This document shows, in pieces, positions 35,251 to 45,236 of a stretch of DNA of 64,000 nt. The first letter of the stretch is position 1; each line of letters begins with the position of its first letter. The notes beneath the pieces are model-generated. The model saw only the letters and a program-made list of their open reading frames with translations, did no database searches and was not told where the DNA came from. Source of the DNA: Tetrapyrgos nigripes (taxonomy: Eukaryota > Basidiomycota > Agaricomycetes > Agaricales > Campanellaceae); contig JAACJM010000320.1 of the NCBI GenBank assembly GCA_013368315.1, forward strand, positions 18,318 through 82,317, read 5' to 3'. The translations under genes were made by a program, and so were the position numbers.

Positions 35251-35537
35251 CATGTTAGAAAAAGCTCGCGGCAAGTGCTTGAAAAAAACCGATACTATAA
35301 ATAGTAATCAGAACATGTTCCAAAACATCGGTACTTGATTTGGAAAACTGGAATCTTCTTTTTTGGGTCTGTGAGATCTGGCAGACATCGTCAATGCAGA
35401 GTGATCCATTCAATGACAAAAGGACGGGCTCTAATATCCTGCAGTCGATCAACTGGATGGCCAAGGTAACAGATTTTGATAAGTTGATAAGCTGGACGGT
35501 AGCAGTGGGGGGTGAAGTTGTTTGGCTTAATATATTA

Positions 35538-35747
35538 CAGTGGGTCAAAAAATTGTCCACATGTTTCGCATTTTTGGAAAGATTGCCAATTTAAGCAATA
35601 CTGAGTAGAGATCTTGAAATGTGGTCAGTGATGGGCAGAACGCCCTTGATAAGAGCTACAATAATCTGTTTTATTTGTCCTATTTGGCTCAAAACTCATG
35701 GAGATATGATTGATTTAAAATGGTATGTCATTTGGACAATTTTTTGA
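35538..35747 (+). repeat. Tc1 left inverted repeat, 210 bp
   Basis: The outer end carries TCAAAAAATTGTCCACATG; the inner end carries the same motif in reverse orientation (CATTTGGACAATTTTTTGA). A candidate transposase site therefore stands at each border of the repeat. Confidence 0.95.
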
Positions 35748-35817
35748 GTTGCCACTTCAAAATCAGTATTGTAACTATGTGATGTCTCATAGATGACATC
35801 ATAAGTGGAGTTGTACA

Positions 35818-36924
35818 ATGATGCAATGGCTACATCATAATGATATCATAGCTGCCAGCTGGACCATATATAAGGGCATCCAGTTGTTCTATAGCCCTCA
35901 TCAAATCATGAGACCCATCACATCCACCCAGAAAGACAATATCCTCTCTCTCCTCCAAACTTCTGCTTCATCCAGGGAAATCTCTGCTAAAACTGGGGTA
36001 TCCAAGTCAAAGATTGCTTCTCTGGCCAAAGAGATGTATCCTGACAAGGAGAACCATCAAGCAGGGCGTCCTAGAAAGCTGTCTACCACTGATGAACGTG
36101 CTGCTATCCAACAAATCAACACTGGCAAAGCTGAAAATGCTACAGAAGTGGCCAGAAACATCAATCCCCTCCTTGACCAACCTGTCTCCACCCAAACCAT
36201 TCGAAATTCCCTTCTCAGGCATGATGTGGACACATCTAAAACGAAGAAGAAGCCCAAACTCACTGCAGCTCACAGGAAGGCTCGTTTAAACTTTGCACAG
36301 AAGTACAGAAACTGGACTGTGGATGACTGGAAAAGGGTTATTTGGTCAGATGAGACTAAAATCAATCGATATGGGTCAGATGGACAGCAGTATGTGTGGG
36401 GGAGGAAGGGTGAATCCTTGGGAGAGAGAAATGTGGTGGAAACAGTCAAATTTGGAGGAGGAAATATCATGGTGTGGGGATGTATGGGGTGGGAAGGAGT
36501 TGGAAACATGGCAGAGGTGGAGGGCAGGATGAATGCAGAGCAGTATGTGGACATTTTGGAGAACAACCTTCTGGAGAGCATGGATATTTTGGGTGTTGAT
36601 CCAGAGGTGGCCATTTTTCAGCAAGACAATGATCCTAAACACAAGTCAAAACTGGCCACCAAGTGGTTTGAAGACAACAACATCCATTGCATGAGCTGGC
36701 CTGCTCAATCTCCTGACCTGAACCCCATTGAACACCTCTGGACAACCCTCAAACACAAGCTCAATGGATATGACACAGCACCCTCTGGAGTTTGGGAAAT
36801 ATGGGACAGAGCAGCTGAAAAGTGGGATGAAATCACAGAAGAAGATTGTCAGAAATTGATCAGGAGCATGCCTAGAAGGATTGAGGCTGTGTTGAAGGCC
36901 AAAGGAGGGCATACCAAGTACTGA
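35818..36924 (+). CDS. Tc1-family transposase, intact
   Basis: An uninterrupted 368-codon frame; the more likely start is the internal ATG at 35,908 (MRPITSTQKD), giving 338 residues, usual for the family. It begins with a helix-turn-helix (SSREISAKTGVSKSKIASLA), then a GRPRKL basic hinge and a second DNA-binding part. The catalytic domain has WSDETKI (first Asp), FQQDNDPKH (second Asp) and SPDLNPIEHLW (Glu). Between the second Asp and the Glu are exactly 34 residues, so it is a DD34E enzyme. It would excise and reinsert the element at TA dinucleotides in the nucleus. No lesions were found, so the element could be active. Confidence 0.96.
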   Translation: MMQWLHHNDIIAASWTIYKGIQLFYSPHQIMRPITSTQKDNILSLLQTSASSREISAKTGVSKSKIASLAKEMYPDKENHQAGRPRKLSTTDERAAIQQINTGKAENATEVARNINPLLDQPVSTQTIRNSLLRHDVDTSKTKKKPKLTAAHRKARLNFAQKYRNWTVDDWKRVIWSDETKINRYGSDGQQYVWGRKGESLGERNVVETVKFGGGNIMVWGCMGWEGVGNMAEVEGRMNAEQYVDILENNLLESMDILGVDPEVAIFQQDNDPKHKSKLATKWFEDNNIHCMSWPAQSPDLNPIEHLWTTLKHKLNGYDTAPSGVWEIWDRAAEKWDEITEEDCQKLIRSMPRRIEAVLKAKGGHTKY

Positions 36925-36954
36925 GCTAGCACTTTCTGTATTTTCACTTGCATG

Positions 36955-37164
36955 TCAAAAAATTGTCCAAATGACATACCATTTTAAATCAGTCATATCT
37001 CCATGAGTTTTAAGCCAAATAAGACAAAACAGACAGAATATTGTAGCGTTTATCAAGGGCTTTCTGCCCATCACTGACCATATTTTAATATCTCTACTCA
37101 GTATTGCTTAAATTGGCAATCTTTCCAAAAATGCGAAACATGTGGACAATTTTTTGACCCACTG
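36955..37164 (-). repeat. Tc1 right inverted repeat, 210 bp
   Basis: Mirror of the left repeat, again with the TCAAAAAATTGTCCA motif at both borders. It starts 30 bp after the transposase stop codon. Confidence 0.95.
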
Positions 37165-37834
37165 TATATTCAGTCTGTGTCAAAAAATATTCAATCAGTC
37201 TTATACACACCATGTCTTCAAACACCTTCCATAGGTCAATTGTGACTGCCTGATGAAATAGTTTCCAGTTCTTGGATTCAGGGTGAGAAAGGATCTTCAA
37301 AGCACTGGGATATTCTGCAGAAGAGTGATGTCAACGATGGCAAATGCGACCAGGGCTTGGAGCAGGATTACCAAGGACCATACAATTTGTCAGAGTGAAG
37401 GCAGCGAGAATGTTCTCGCTTTGAATGGAGACGATGACTGTGTGGCCGGGCTTTGAGAAGGTGAGGTGGGAGTAGCAGGTGGGGTATTAAAGCATGTTTG
37501 TAGGGGCGTAGCAGGGGCCCCAGTCATTTGTTCAGACTTGACTGGTCGTCCATCCTTCAGGAGATCAGAAACATGGCAGTCGAGAAGTAAATAACTGTTG
37601 ACACACCCTGTTACATTTGGTATTTGCTAACAGAGTCTCTTTACAAGGAGACAGGATGGCTACCATAGATTTGCCATTGTTGATTCGATGCTAGAAAGAT
37701 TCAAGATTGAGAGAAGCACTCACTTGATGAGTCTTCTTGCTCTTGTGGTGATTGTCATCTGATTGTGAGGAGTCCGAGTCCTAAAAAAGATTATACGGTG
37801 TAAGCAAGCTACGTTCAACTAACATACACATGAG

Positions 37835-38393
37835 TAGTGATGTGCAGGCTGGGCTTGGGCTCAAAGCCCAGGCTCGAGCTGGGCTTTGTAGGGCTCAGGC
37901 TCGCCAAGAATCCAAGCCCAGCCCTAAGCCCTCAGTAGGGTTGGGCTTGGGCTTTGAGCCTGGGCTCAGACTAGGATGATGTTATCGCACAAAAAGTCGT
38001 GATTGAAGTGTTGGGTAAGTCTGAAGTTAGGTTTGTATTATAGACAAAATGGACCACTGACCTACATTAAGCATTTACGGACCCAAAGCCAACATTATTG
38101 GTGCCAACAAGTAGTGGATAACAGCTGGGGATGACCCAGGAAGATGGTTAGACACTGAGAAACTGTAAAGTTGTGTGAGAACCTGACGAGAATGCTTGCA
38201 AAAGGAAATTGCAACTATTTATTGACAATTTTTTATTGGTCAGTAACAGGTCACTAAGTATCGCTGAAAGCCTGGGCCTGAGCTTCGGGCTCAGGGCTTT
38301 CAGAAATCAAGCCCAAGCCCTCCTCAAAGACCAGGCTGGGCTTGGGCTTTTAGGGCCGGGCTTGGGCTTCGAGCCCAAGCCCACACATCACTA
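37835..38393. mobile_element. hAT-like MITE, non-autonomous
   Basis: A 559-bp element whose ends read TAGTGATGTG on one side and CACATCACTA on the other. Long GGGCTTGGGCTC-rich inverted repeats continue inward. It is flanked by the 8-bp direct repeat CACATGAG (37,827-37,834 and 38,394-38,401). An 8-bp target duplication and ends of this form are characteristic of the hAT superfamily. No transposase frame is present, so it would need one supplied in trans. Confidence 0.88.
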
Positions 38394-39632
38394 CACATGA
38401 GTACAAACCTTGACCATAGTGCGCTTCAAACTCTTAGCTTGGACAGGCTTGAATGGCGATTCATCTTCATCTGAGGCTTGATATGTGACATTAGAGTTTA
38501 ACATTCAAAATAGTCTAAGGGAACTTGGGAGCATTGATACCTTTCGCTTTCGCTGGCTGGAAGGCATGTTGAAAGTGAGGAAAGATGGAACTGATGAACT
38601 GGAGTTCAACAATATCCACACCTACCCCAACTAGTCATTGCCTGCGCCCACAATGATCAATTAAATTGGGCAGCGGGTTTATTGGAGCATGCTCGGTCAG
38701 TAGTTTAGCCAATAAGTTAGGCAGGTGCAGTGTCTGTCAACGAATTTCCAACACCCAGTTCTGTTTGGGTTCCATTGTTACTTGGAGGAGGGTCCATCTG
38801 CAGTTTTGTTTGGCTAGATGATGTCTTCTCAAGGCTCAGTTAGTAGCTTGAAGGTACTAGAACAACACTAGGTAAGGGGGTCCTTAGAAGATTGAAGTGG
38901 TTCTGTCAGTACTTGCATTGGGTCACATTTGATGGCTTAACGGGCTTTGTTTGTACACACCAACCGGCTCGGTCTGCCGGTATGACATGGTTCAATTTGC
39001 TATGAAGCCATAGCTTCAGGCCACATCTCAGAAGGCAGGTGAGATTAGCAGTTACATATGGGTTCCATCAATTTGACAAGAGGGTTAGAATTGTAGAATC
39101 CACCCCTGACTGAAATGTGAGGTTTCCTCAACTTCTCCAGCTGATGAACCAAGACACTGGTGGTTTGACCAGATGCAGTCGAATCCTCGAGGATTGACCA
39201 TCTGTTAAATAAACAGTCCTGGGCCAAACCCGTCTCTTGAGTTTGGAAACAAGAGGAAGCAATATGGTGAGAGCCTGTGGTTGCAGTGCAAATCGGAATG
39301 GCAAATCTTTGAGAACAATATCAGACTACCTCATTGTCAGCCGAATCCTTCACTGCAGCCTTGTCGTGGTCAGTAAAATTATTAGTAATGAGTTCATCAA
39401 TATCTGGGGTGAATAGTAACGCATCAGACCATGCTTACATGAAAAGAAAGGGTAAATATTTACTGGTATCGCCCATCTCAATTTTCAGTGTCCTCTTTCT
39501 CTTCCAACAGCAACGCAAAATCGAGTCCAGCCTTCTTCAGGTGTTGCAATTTCAAATCCACATCTTCTCGAAGCGCTCTACCCAAGACGCAAAGCTTCAC
39601 TAACCACAAACAGTTTACCCCAGTAGGGACTG

Positions 39633-41164
39633 CATCAGGGAAAGCGTCAAAGGCACTTTCATGCAATAAACGCATAAGAGATACCGAAAATTGAATGGTA
39701 ATGCATAAAATGGTGTAATTATGCAAATTATCCACCTCATGCAAGTCCCCTGCTGAGATCCATAAGTTATGCACAAATTTTACTATTTTATGCGAGAGAA
39801 TGCATAGGTTATACTTCTTAACTCACAATATTCACCGTCAAATATCCACTTCTTTGTTACATTCAACACAATAAAATCAATACAAATGGATCAAAGGATG
39901 TATATTGACAAGGACTACATATTACAATCATGAAATGTGCATATGGGATAGCTACACTACAACTATGTCAACACGACATGGCCTAGATACCATCACAAAC
40001 AACAGCAATCAGCATAAGGAACAATGGAAGACGTTGTACAGCCGAAAACTACACTACAACTATATTGACACGACACGGCCTGGATACCTAGAACAACAGC
40101 AATCAGCATAAGGAAAAATGGGAGATGTCGCATACATACCGCGTATACATAGATTTGAATTGGTGACAACCTAAGGCATAATAAGGGTCAACCTGCGCCA
40201 AAAAGAAAAGGATAACAGATGTACCTATACATATACGACCCCCTGCGCACATCCTGAATACCTGATGAGCAAGAGAAAGTACTGCTCAGCGCTTGGCAGG
40301 GATCAATGAAAGAGCAGAAGAAACACACCTGGTACATACAACAGGGCTGAGCCAAAGTCAACCAAAGACCAACCCATAGCTCTCCAGTCATCCTTGCTCT
40401 TCCCTGTACATCAAGGTGGTCCTAAAAACAGGAACCTATCAGAGCCTGTTTTGACAAAATATCAGTATAGAAAGAAGAGGCAGAAGGTTGAGACTCACCC
40501 GCATGAGGGGTGAAAGGAATAGGTTCCGAATGGACCAGTGTTGCAGCACTTGAGCTACTATAAGAGTAAGAGTAGCAGAGTAAGTCTCGTTACCAGGAAG
40601 AATGGACAGGCTGAGGGGAATTGCGACGCTTGGCTTTGGACTTGGGAGTGAAAAGAAATAAGTCAACATGGTCAGGTGACCGTTTGTTGACGTGCTTATG
40701 GGAGCAGCTGTATAGTTCTTCAGCAGAGTTTCAATTGTTTGGGAAGTCGCCGCCTGGCAATCTTCTTCGGTATTTCAGTTAAGTTCCTTCTCCAGTGAGT
40801 TGACGCATCAAGTCAACGTCACTACCTCTTGAATTTGTGTACAGGTTTTCTCCTCTTAGGCAGTTCTGTTGTAATTATATATCTTACATTCTGTCCAGTG
40901 TCCACTTGCCGAATATATCCAGAAAGCACATATGAAGTAAATTTTGACCCTCCTCCTACGAACTCATCCATGACTCCTTCATACAACAGTGAGCATATAT
41001 CATTCAACAGAGTGCATGATGGTGCATTGTGTGCATAGTTATGCAATGCATTACAGACATTATACAATATGTGAGATGGATCTTACAAAATTATGCATTT
41101 TCATTCCAAAATTGCATAATTAGGCTACATTTGCATGAAAGTGCCTTTGAGGCTTTCCCTGATG
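39633..41164. mobile_element. Inverted-repeat element inside F-box copy 2
   Basis: About 1532 bp lie between CATCAGGGAAAGCGTCAAAG and its inverted copy ending GCCTCAAAGG...CCCTGATG, i.e. about 33-bp terminal inverted repeats with one mismatch. The uninterrupted F-box copy 3 shows the same flanks directly joined, so this is an insertion. No transposase is present. Inside are AT-rich TTATGCAAT/GCATAA motifs and a 97-bp tandem duplication. The target duplication is not clear, so the superfamily remains open. Confidence 0.8.
39952..40124 (+). repeat. 97-bp tandem duplication
   Basis: CTACACTACAACTAT begins at 39,952 and again at 40,049. The following CACGACA(T/C)GGCCTGGATACC and ACAACAGCAATCAGCATAAGG segments recur in the same order with a few changes. 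Confidence 0.8.
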
Positions 41165-42749
41165 TGACACAGATGTGTTCTCTCTGTGGCTGCCAGTGTC
41201 ACTGGGAACCCATCTTGACACAACCATCTTCCAGAATAGCACGTCGTCAAATAAATCACCGTCTGCAGCAAAGTGTAAATTCTCTAGCTTGGGAACTAGA
41301 GGAGAGGATGATGCCAAACCATGATCAAAGGCATGAAGAGTCGTGAGGAGTAAAGGAGTGATGAGATCCCGGAATTGAAAGACAGTGTCATCTTCAAGTG
41401 GATACGGTGCAAAGTCGTAATCTTTGCGGCAAATTTCTCTGATGCGAAGCTCTACCAGGAAAGGGTGGAGCTTCAGCAGCGAGCAGAGGTCATTTTCGGG
41501 CAGCGAGATATAGTCAATGTGAAGAACCAATAATAAGCACGACGAGCGCTGGAAAAAATCTGCAAATGTCCGGTATGGCCAGTTGCGTTTGAACATTCGT
41601 TCCACGTCGGTATCCCACTCGTCCACCCCTTCGTAGAAATTTCTGATAGCCAAGTTGGTCAGAGATGGAAGAGTGAGTTTGTCGATTAGGAGTTTGAGCA
41701 AATGCCTCCAAAATATCGTAGCCCGCCTCATAGTTTGACATCTGGAATTCCACCATGGAGAGATGGGGCAGAGTCTGCCAAAGAATTTCATCGGGTTCAG
41801 GTACAAAGCTATGGTCTACTTCTGCATAAACCATGGATTTGAGGCTCGGAAAGTTGTAGAGCTCTCCGTTGTAGATGCTCGGTCCACAGATCATCTCGAA
41901 ATTGGAGATCTGATTGCGCGGAGTGAAGGCTCGTAGTTTGTCGGGGGAGGGAGCTTGGTAGTTTTTTAGGGAATGAAGTTGAGGAGCAGAGTTGAAAAGA
42001 AACAGGTCGGGTAGTCCGTCTCCAGCACGATAATGTCGAACCTCGAGGGTCTCAAGGAGAGGAAATGACTTCCCGCTGATCAATGAAGGAAACTTCGCTT
42101 CCAAAAGGCCGCCTATCTGAGCGTGTTGCCATCGAGCGCTCTCCTCGACAAGTGGCCGAACCAAAGGGCCGGTGTCGTCACTGACATAGGACCCTAAATT
42201 GACTGACAATGGACGGGATTTGGAACGCAAAAGGCACAGCCTAACCGGTTGTTCGAGACGAGAATGAAAGGAAGAATAGGAGGGCAACCCGAGCTTCAGG
42301 TTACTCCACAGTCGCGAGATGTCCATGACATCTGGCGCCAGCCGCTACACACTGAAGCAAGCGTGAACGGAAGGCACCCAGTCCTTTCCACCCCGATATC
42401 AAACGTTATTGGATGTCCATCACAGATGGCTATAAAGATGCGAGTCAACAACTCGACAGGTAACCGCCGTATGGGAGCTGAAAGAGACTTCAACTGCTCG
42501 TCGTGTTTGCTCAGCAGCTCTTGTTGCTCTTGGAGGTACAGAAAACGCGACCGGAGTTGAGACATTGCCCAATAAAAACATCGCATATCATCCTCGACGT
42601 CCCGCTGGATCTGCAGAGCTGAGGAAGGAGAGAGGGGGACAGTCCAGCATGCTGTTGATGCGAGCAGACACGTTTCCTGGGTCGCAGCGACTTCTGTAAG
42701 GTTTGATACCACCACAGCTTGGGCAGAACATCGTAGCTATGTTTGACGG

Positions 42750-43615
42750 AGAGAAGAAAAAGGGCTGAGTGTCAATGGTTTGGAGATGTAGCGCCGATGT
42801 GGTCGGCAGTGAAAGCGTTTTCTTTCTCAAACGTGACTGTTTTCGACTTGCTCTTCAACCATCATCTGACATCATCGCCCATTGTCCCGGTTCTCCATGA
42901 ATATGAACACGTCTACCCCTCTTCAAAACGCAATCTTGAGTATAATGCTAGCCTTCAAACTTTCCGACTCTGATATACGAACAATTGTTGGTTCTATTGC
43001 TTCGCTGAAGCTGCAAGATGTCCCATATATACGGAAAATGGTGCGTAACAGCTTGATAACTTTCATAAAAACTTTCTGAGGATTCGCTATGTGATAGGTC
43101 ATCGTCCTTAATAACGTCCATATCCGATCCACTTCTTCTATCAGCTTTCTTCCATCACCCCGGGCTAGAAAAATCTTCTGGGTATACTGTTCCTCTGGTT
43201 AGCGACAAAATAGGAATTTTCGCAACCACTAGTGGACGACGCGCTCTTCAGGTCTTCAAGTAGACGGATGAGGCTCAAGTGCTCCATGTCTTTGTCCACT
43301 AGCGGCACTCGGACTGCGCCAAAGGCTGTCGACATTTTGTCTCTTCTCGCGTTTCTTACTTGTCACTTGTTGAGTCGAAATTTGAGGTTTAAGTTGGGAT
43401 ACCACTCTTGCAAACTCCGTTCCTTCATTTTTGGTGACTTTTGTCGTCGTTTGTTTTCATTTGTAGCTGCTAATGTCGCAACAACTACATTACCATCAGC
43501 GGAAGACTGTACGGTACTCCTGATCCCAGCTCTGTGGACTCTGCGCTTCAAGCTTCAAGTCTCGTTGGTCTGAACGACGCTTGTCTGCGAACTGTCCGCC
43601 TATTGCGTTGTCTTT
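42750..43615. repeat. Duplicated upstream block, partner of 1790-2650
   Basis: Homologous over its whole length to the block upstream of F-box copy 1, ending at the shared TCTCGTTGGTCTGAACGACG (43,560 and 2570). It contains the better-preserved versions of both small frames described there (MNMNTSTPLQ on plus at 42,897; MSTAFGAVRV on minus at 43,336). Confidence 0.6.
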
Positions 43616-45000
43616 TGTTTATTTCTGGCAATTAACGCTCAGGTCTCGTCCTACGACCTCATTCAGCTTCGTTCTTTTAACCCGGGGTCTTTGCTGACCG
43701 GGGGTATGTAACTAACAGGGACTCAAAGTCGATAGCGTGCGTCCAGAAGGTCACACTCAGCACATTCCACCGCTCTTCTTTATTCCTCGTAGACCCCAGG
43801 TCCGCCGATGTCACAAGGAAGGCCCATCTAACACCGGTAGTTTCCACTGTCACGATTGACTGTATATCGAATTATGACAAGGAAACTGCATCTGGAGCTG
43901 CCAGCAGACAGTCGCTGCTTCTGCACGCTGTTAGCGAACTCATTTTGGCGATTCTGGTACTACTGTTGTGCTTTATGTTACAAATTGGTTACAAAGCCAG
44001 TGTAGTGCGTGTTTCCTTAGTATACACATGTACTCAATTCTATCTCGAGTTCTAGATGACCTTATCCAGACCGTTGAACCACTGGCACTATGTTAAACGA
44101 TCTGAACAAACGAGTCTTTGTGCTACTAGCGATCTTCGTTGACCTGTAATCAAGCGATATCCAGCTCGATGCCGCGCTTCAAGTCTCTTTATTCTGAACA
44201 GCATATGTTTCCGACCCGCCCGCTTATTGACTTTTCTTTGTCCTGGCGATTACAGTTCTCCTCTTTCGGCTCTTCTCTTTCGGTTGTCCCATTCGGTACA
44301 CGCTTCTCTCTTTGTGCTTATCGCCTGAAGTGAGTCGGGTGACTCTACGCGACAACGGGAAATCAAATTCGACTGAGTGGGTGGACGTTCTCGTTATTGC
44401 TTTTCCGCTATTAGTCTAGTCCAGGAAAAGTGGGTCCAAAGTTTTGTCGTGGTTGCTTGTCCACGACTGTAATCTCGTAACCAGACTGACTATGCAGAAT
44501 ACTATGCGTACATAGTAGTCTGGGCTAGAACCACCGCACGTAAGAGGGCTTCCGGTCCATGATTCCGAAACGAAAATTCTTCACAGTCAATTTGACACCA
44601 AGACTATCCTTGTCCCTGAGTCCGTGGACATCACAAGGAAGGCACATATAACTATAACAGAAGCTGCCACTACCACGATTGTCGGTATATTTGATTACTA
44701 CAAGGAAACTGTATGATAGCCAGTGGACTAATTACTGCCACACGCAGCTAGTGAAGTTCGAACTCATTGTAATGGAAACAAAATGGAACGTCAACCGAGT
44801 CATGGGGGTACGTTTGGTCTTTATTTTGAGGCCAGTGTACATACTAGTCAAGAATTTTGCTTTCTTAAGACGTGCGTATATCAGGAAAACCCCGAGTTTC
44901 TGGCGATCTTTTTCGGCTGTTTTCGGTGGGGTTTTACTGATGGTACATGTACTCAATTATATCTCATGTTTTAGCTCGATCCTACGCAGACATGGGAATC
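43550..45000 (+). repeat. Diverged tandem duplication upstream of P450 B
   Basis: Segments around 43,555-44,060 and 44,155-44,980 match in order. Shared pieces: CTTCAAGTCTC...TCTGAAC; then CACAAGGAAGGC with CCAC..TCACGATTG..TGTATAT; then ACAAGGAAACTG; then ACATGTACTCAATT. Offsets vary between about 600 and 920 bp because of indels. The second half is also present, inverted, at 60.0-60.5 kb. Confidence 0.6.
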
Positions 45001-45191
45001 TGAACGTACGCCACCCGTGTGATCTTTTCGGTCGAGGTGTCTTCTCTCTGTTCCGCGGTCGTAGTGGCGTCTTGCTGACTGATCCTCAAGGTTAGAAGTA
45101 GTTGAAAAGACGGCTTAAGGTTCAGCCACAATTGAATGGGGTATATTCATTCGCGTCGTTAACTGAACCTTGTTATCATTCTCTCCCAACG

Positions 45192-45210
45192 TTAAAAGGC
45201 CCAGGGCCAC
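45192..45210 (+). promoter_or_regulatory. Conserved P450 promoter element
   Basis: Same TTAAAAGGCCCAGGGCCAC core as in copy A, 27 bases before the ATG of copy B. Confidence 0.55.
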
Positions 45211-45236
45211 TCTGCGTAAACACACCTCTTCAAACC

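Larger units (their letters stand above)
35538..37164 (+). mobile_element. Tc1/mariner element, complete
   Basis: The 1627-bp element runs from CAGTGGGTCAAAAAATTG to its inverted copy ending CCCACTG and is flanked by TA on both sides (35,536-37 and 37,165-66). Inverted repeats are 210 bp (35,538-35,747 and 36,955-37,164) and differ at roughly a dozen positions. The single intact transposase ORF lies between them. Structure and target site are those of Tc1 elements. Confidence 0.97.
35255..39410 (-). pseudogene. Unrecognised gene disrupted by Tc1 and a MITE
   Basis: Minus-strand exon-like pieces include IPDIDELITNN (about 39,400), SPFKPVQAKSLKRTMVK (about 38,450), and a clean exon DSDSSQSDDNHHKSKKTHQ bounded by TTTTTTAG and GTGAGT (about 37,780-37,725). 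They also include a Pro/Ser-rich exon (about 37,560-37,400) and a piece around 37,300-37,165 containing WKLFHQAVTIDLWKVFEDMV. That last frame is cut at a TA by the Tc1 element and resumes on the other side (35,535-35,390: ILSQTTSPPTATVQLINLSK). The hAT-like MITE falls between the 38,450 and 37,780 pieces, probably in an intron. I do not recognise the family. Exon joins are a proposal. Confidence 0.4.
39478..42734 (-). pseudogene. F-box/leucine-rich gene copy 2, interrupted
   Basis: On the minus strand from 42,734: CPSCGG N-terminus, a 2-bp deletion near 42,650, coiled coil and F-box (LPVELLTRIFIAICDGHP) in the frame of 42,715-42,296. A further shift after CSGWRQ near 42,320 leads to the leucine-rich-like region (42,326-41,514, then 41,806-41,160). 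A 2-bp loss relative to copy 3 near 41,705 moves the frame again. The final exon portion (VKLCVLGRALREDVDLKL) lies on the far side of an inserted element, at 39,610-39,480. An intact relative would be an SCF ubiquitin-ligase adaptor. Several lesions plus the insertion make this copy a pseudogene. Confidence 0.88.
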
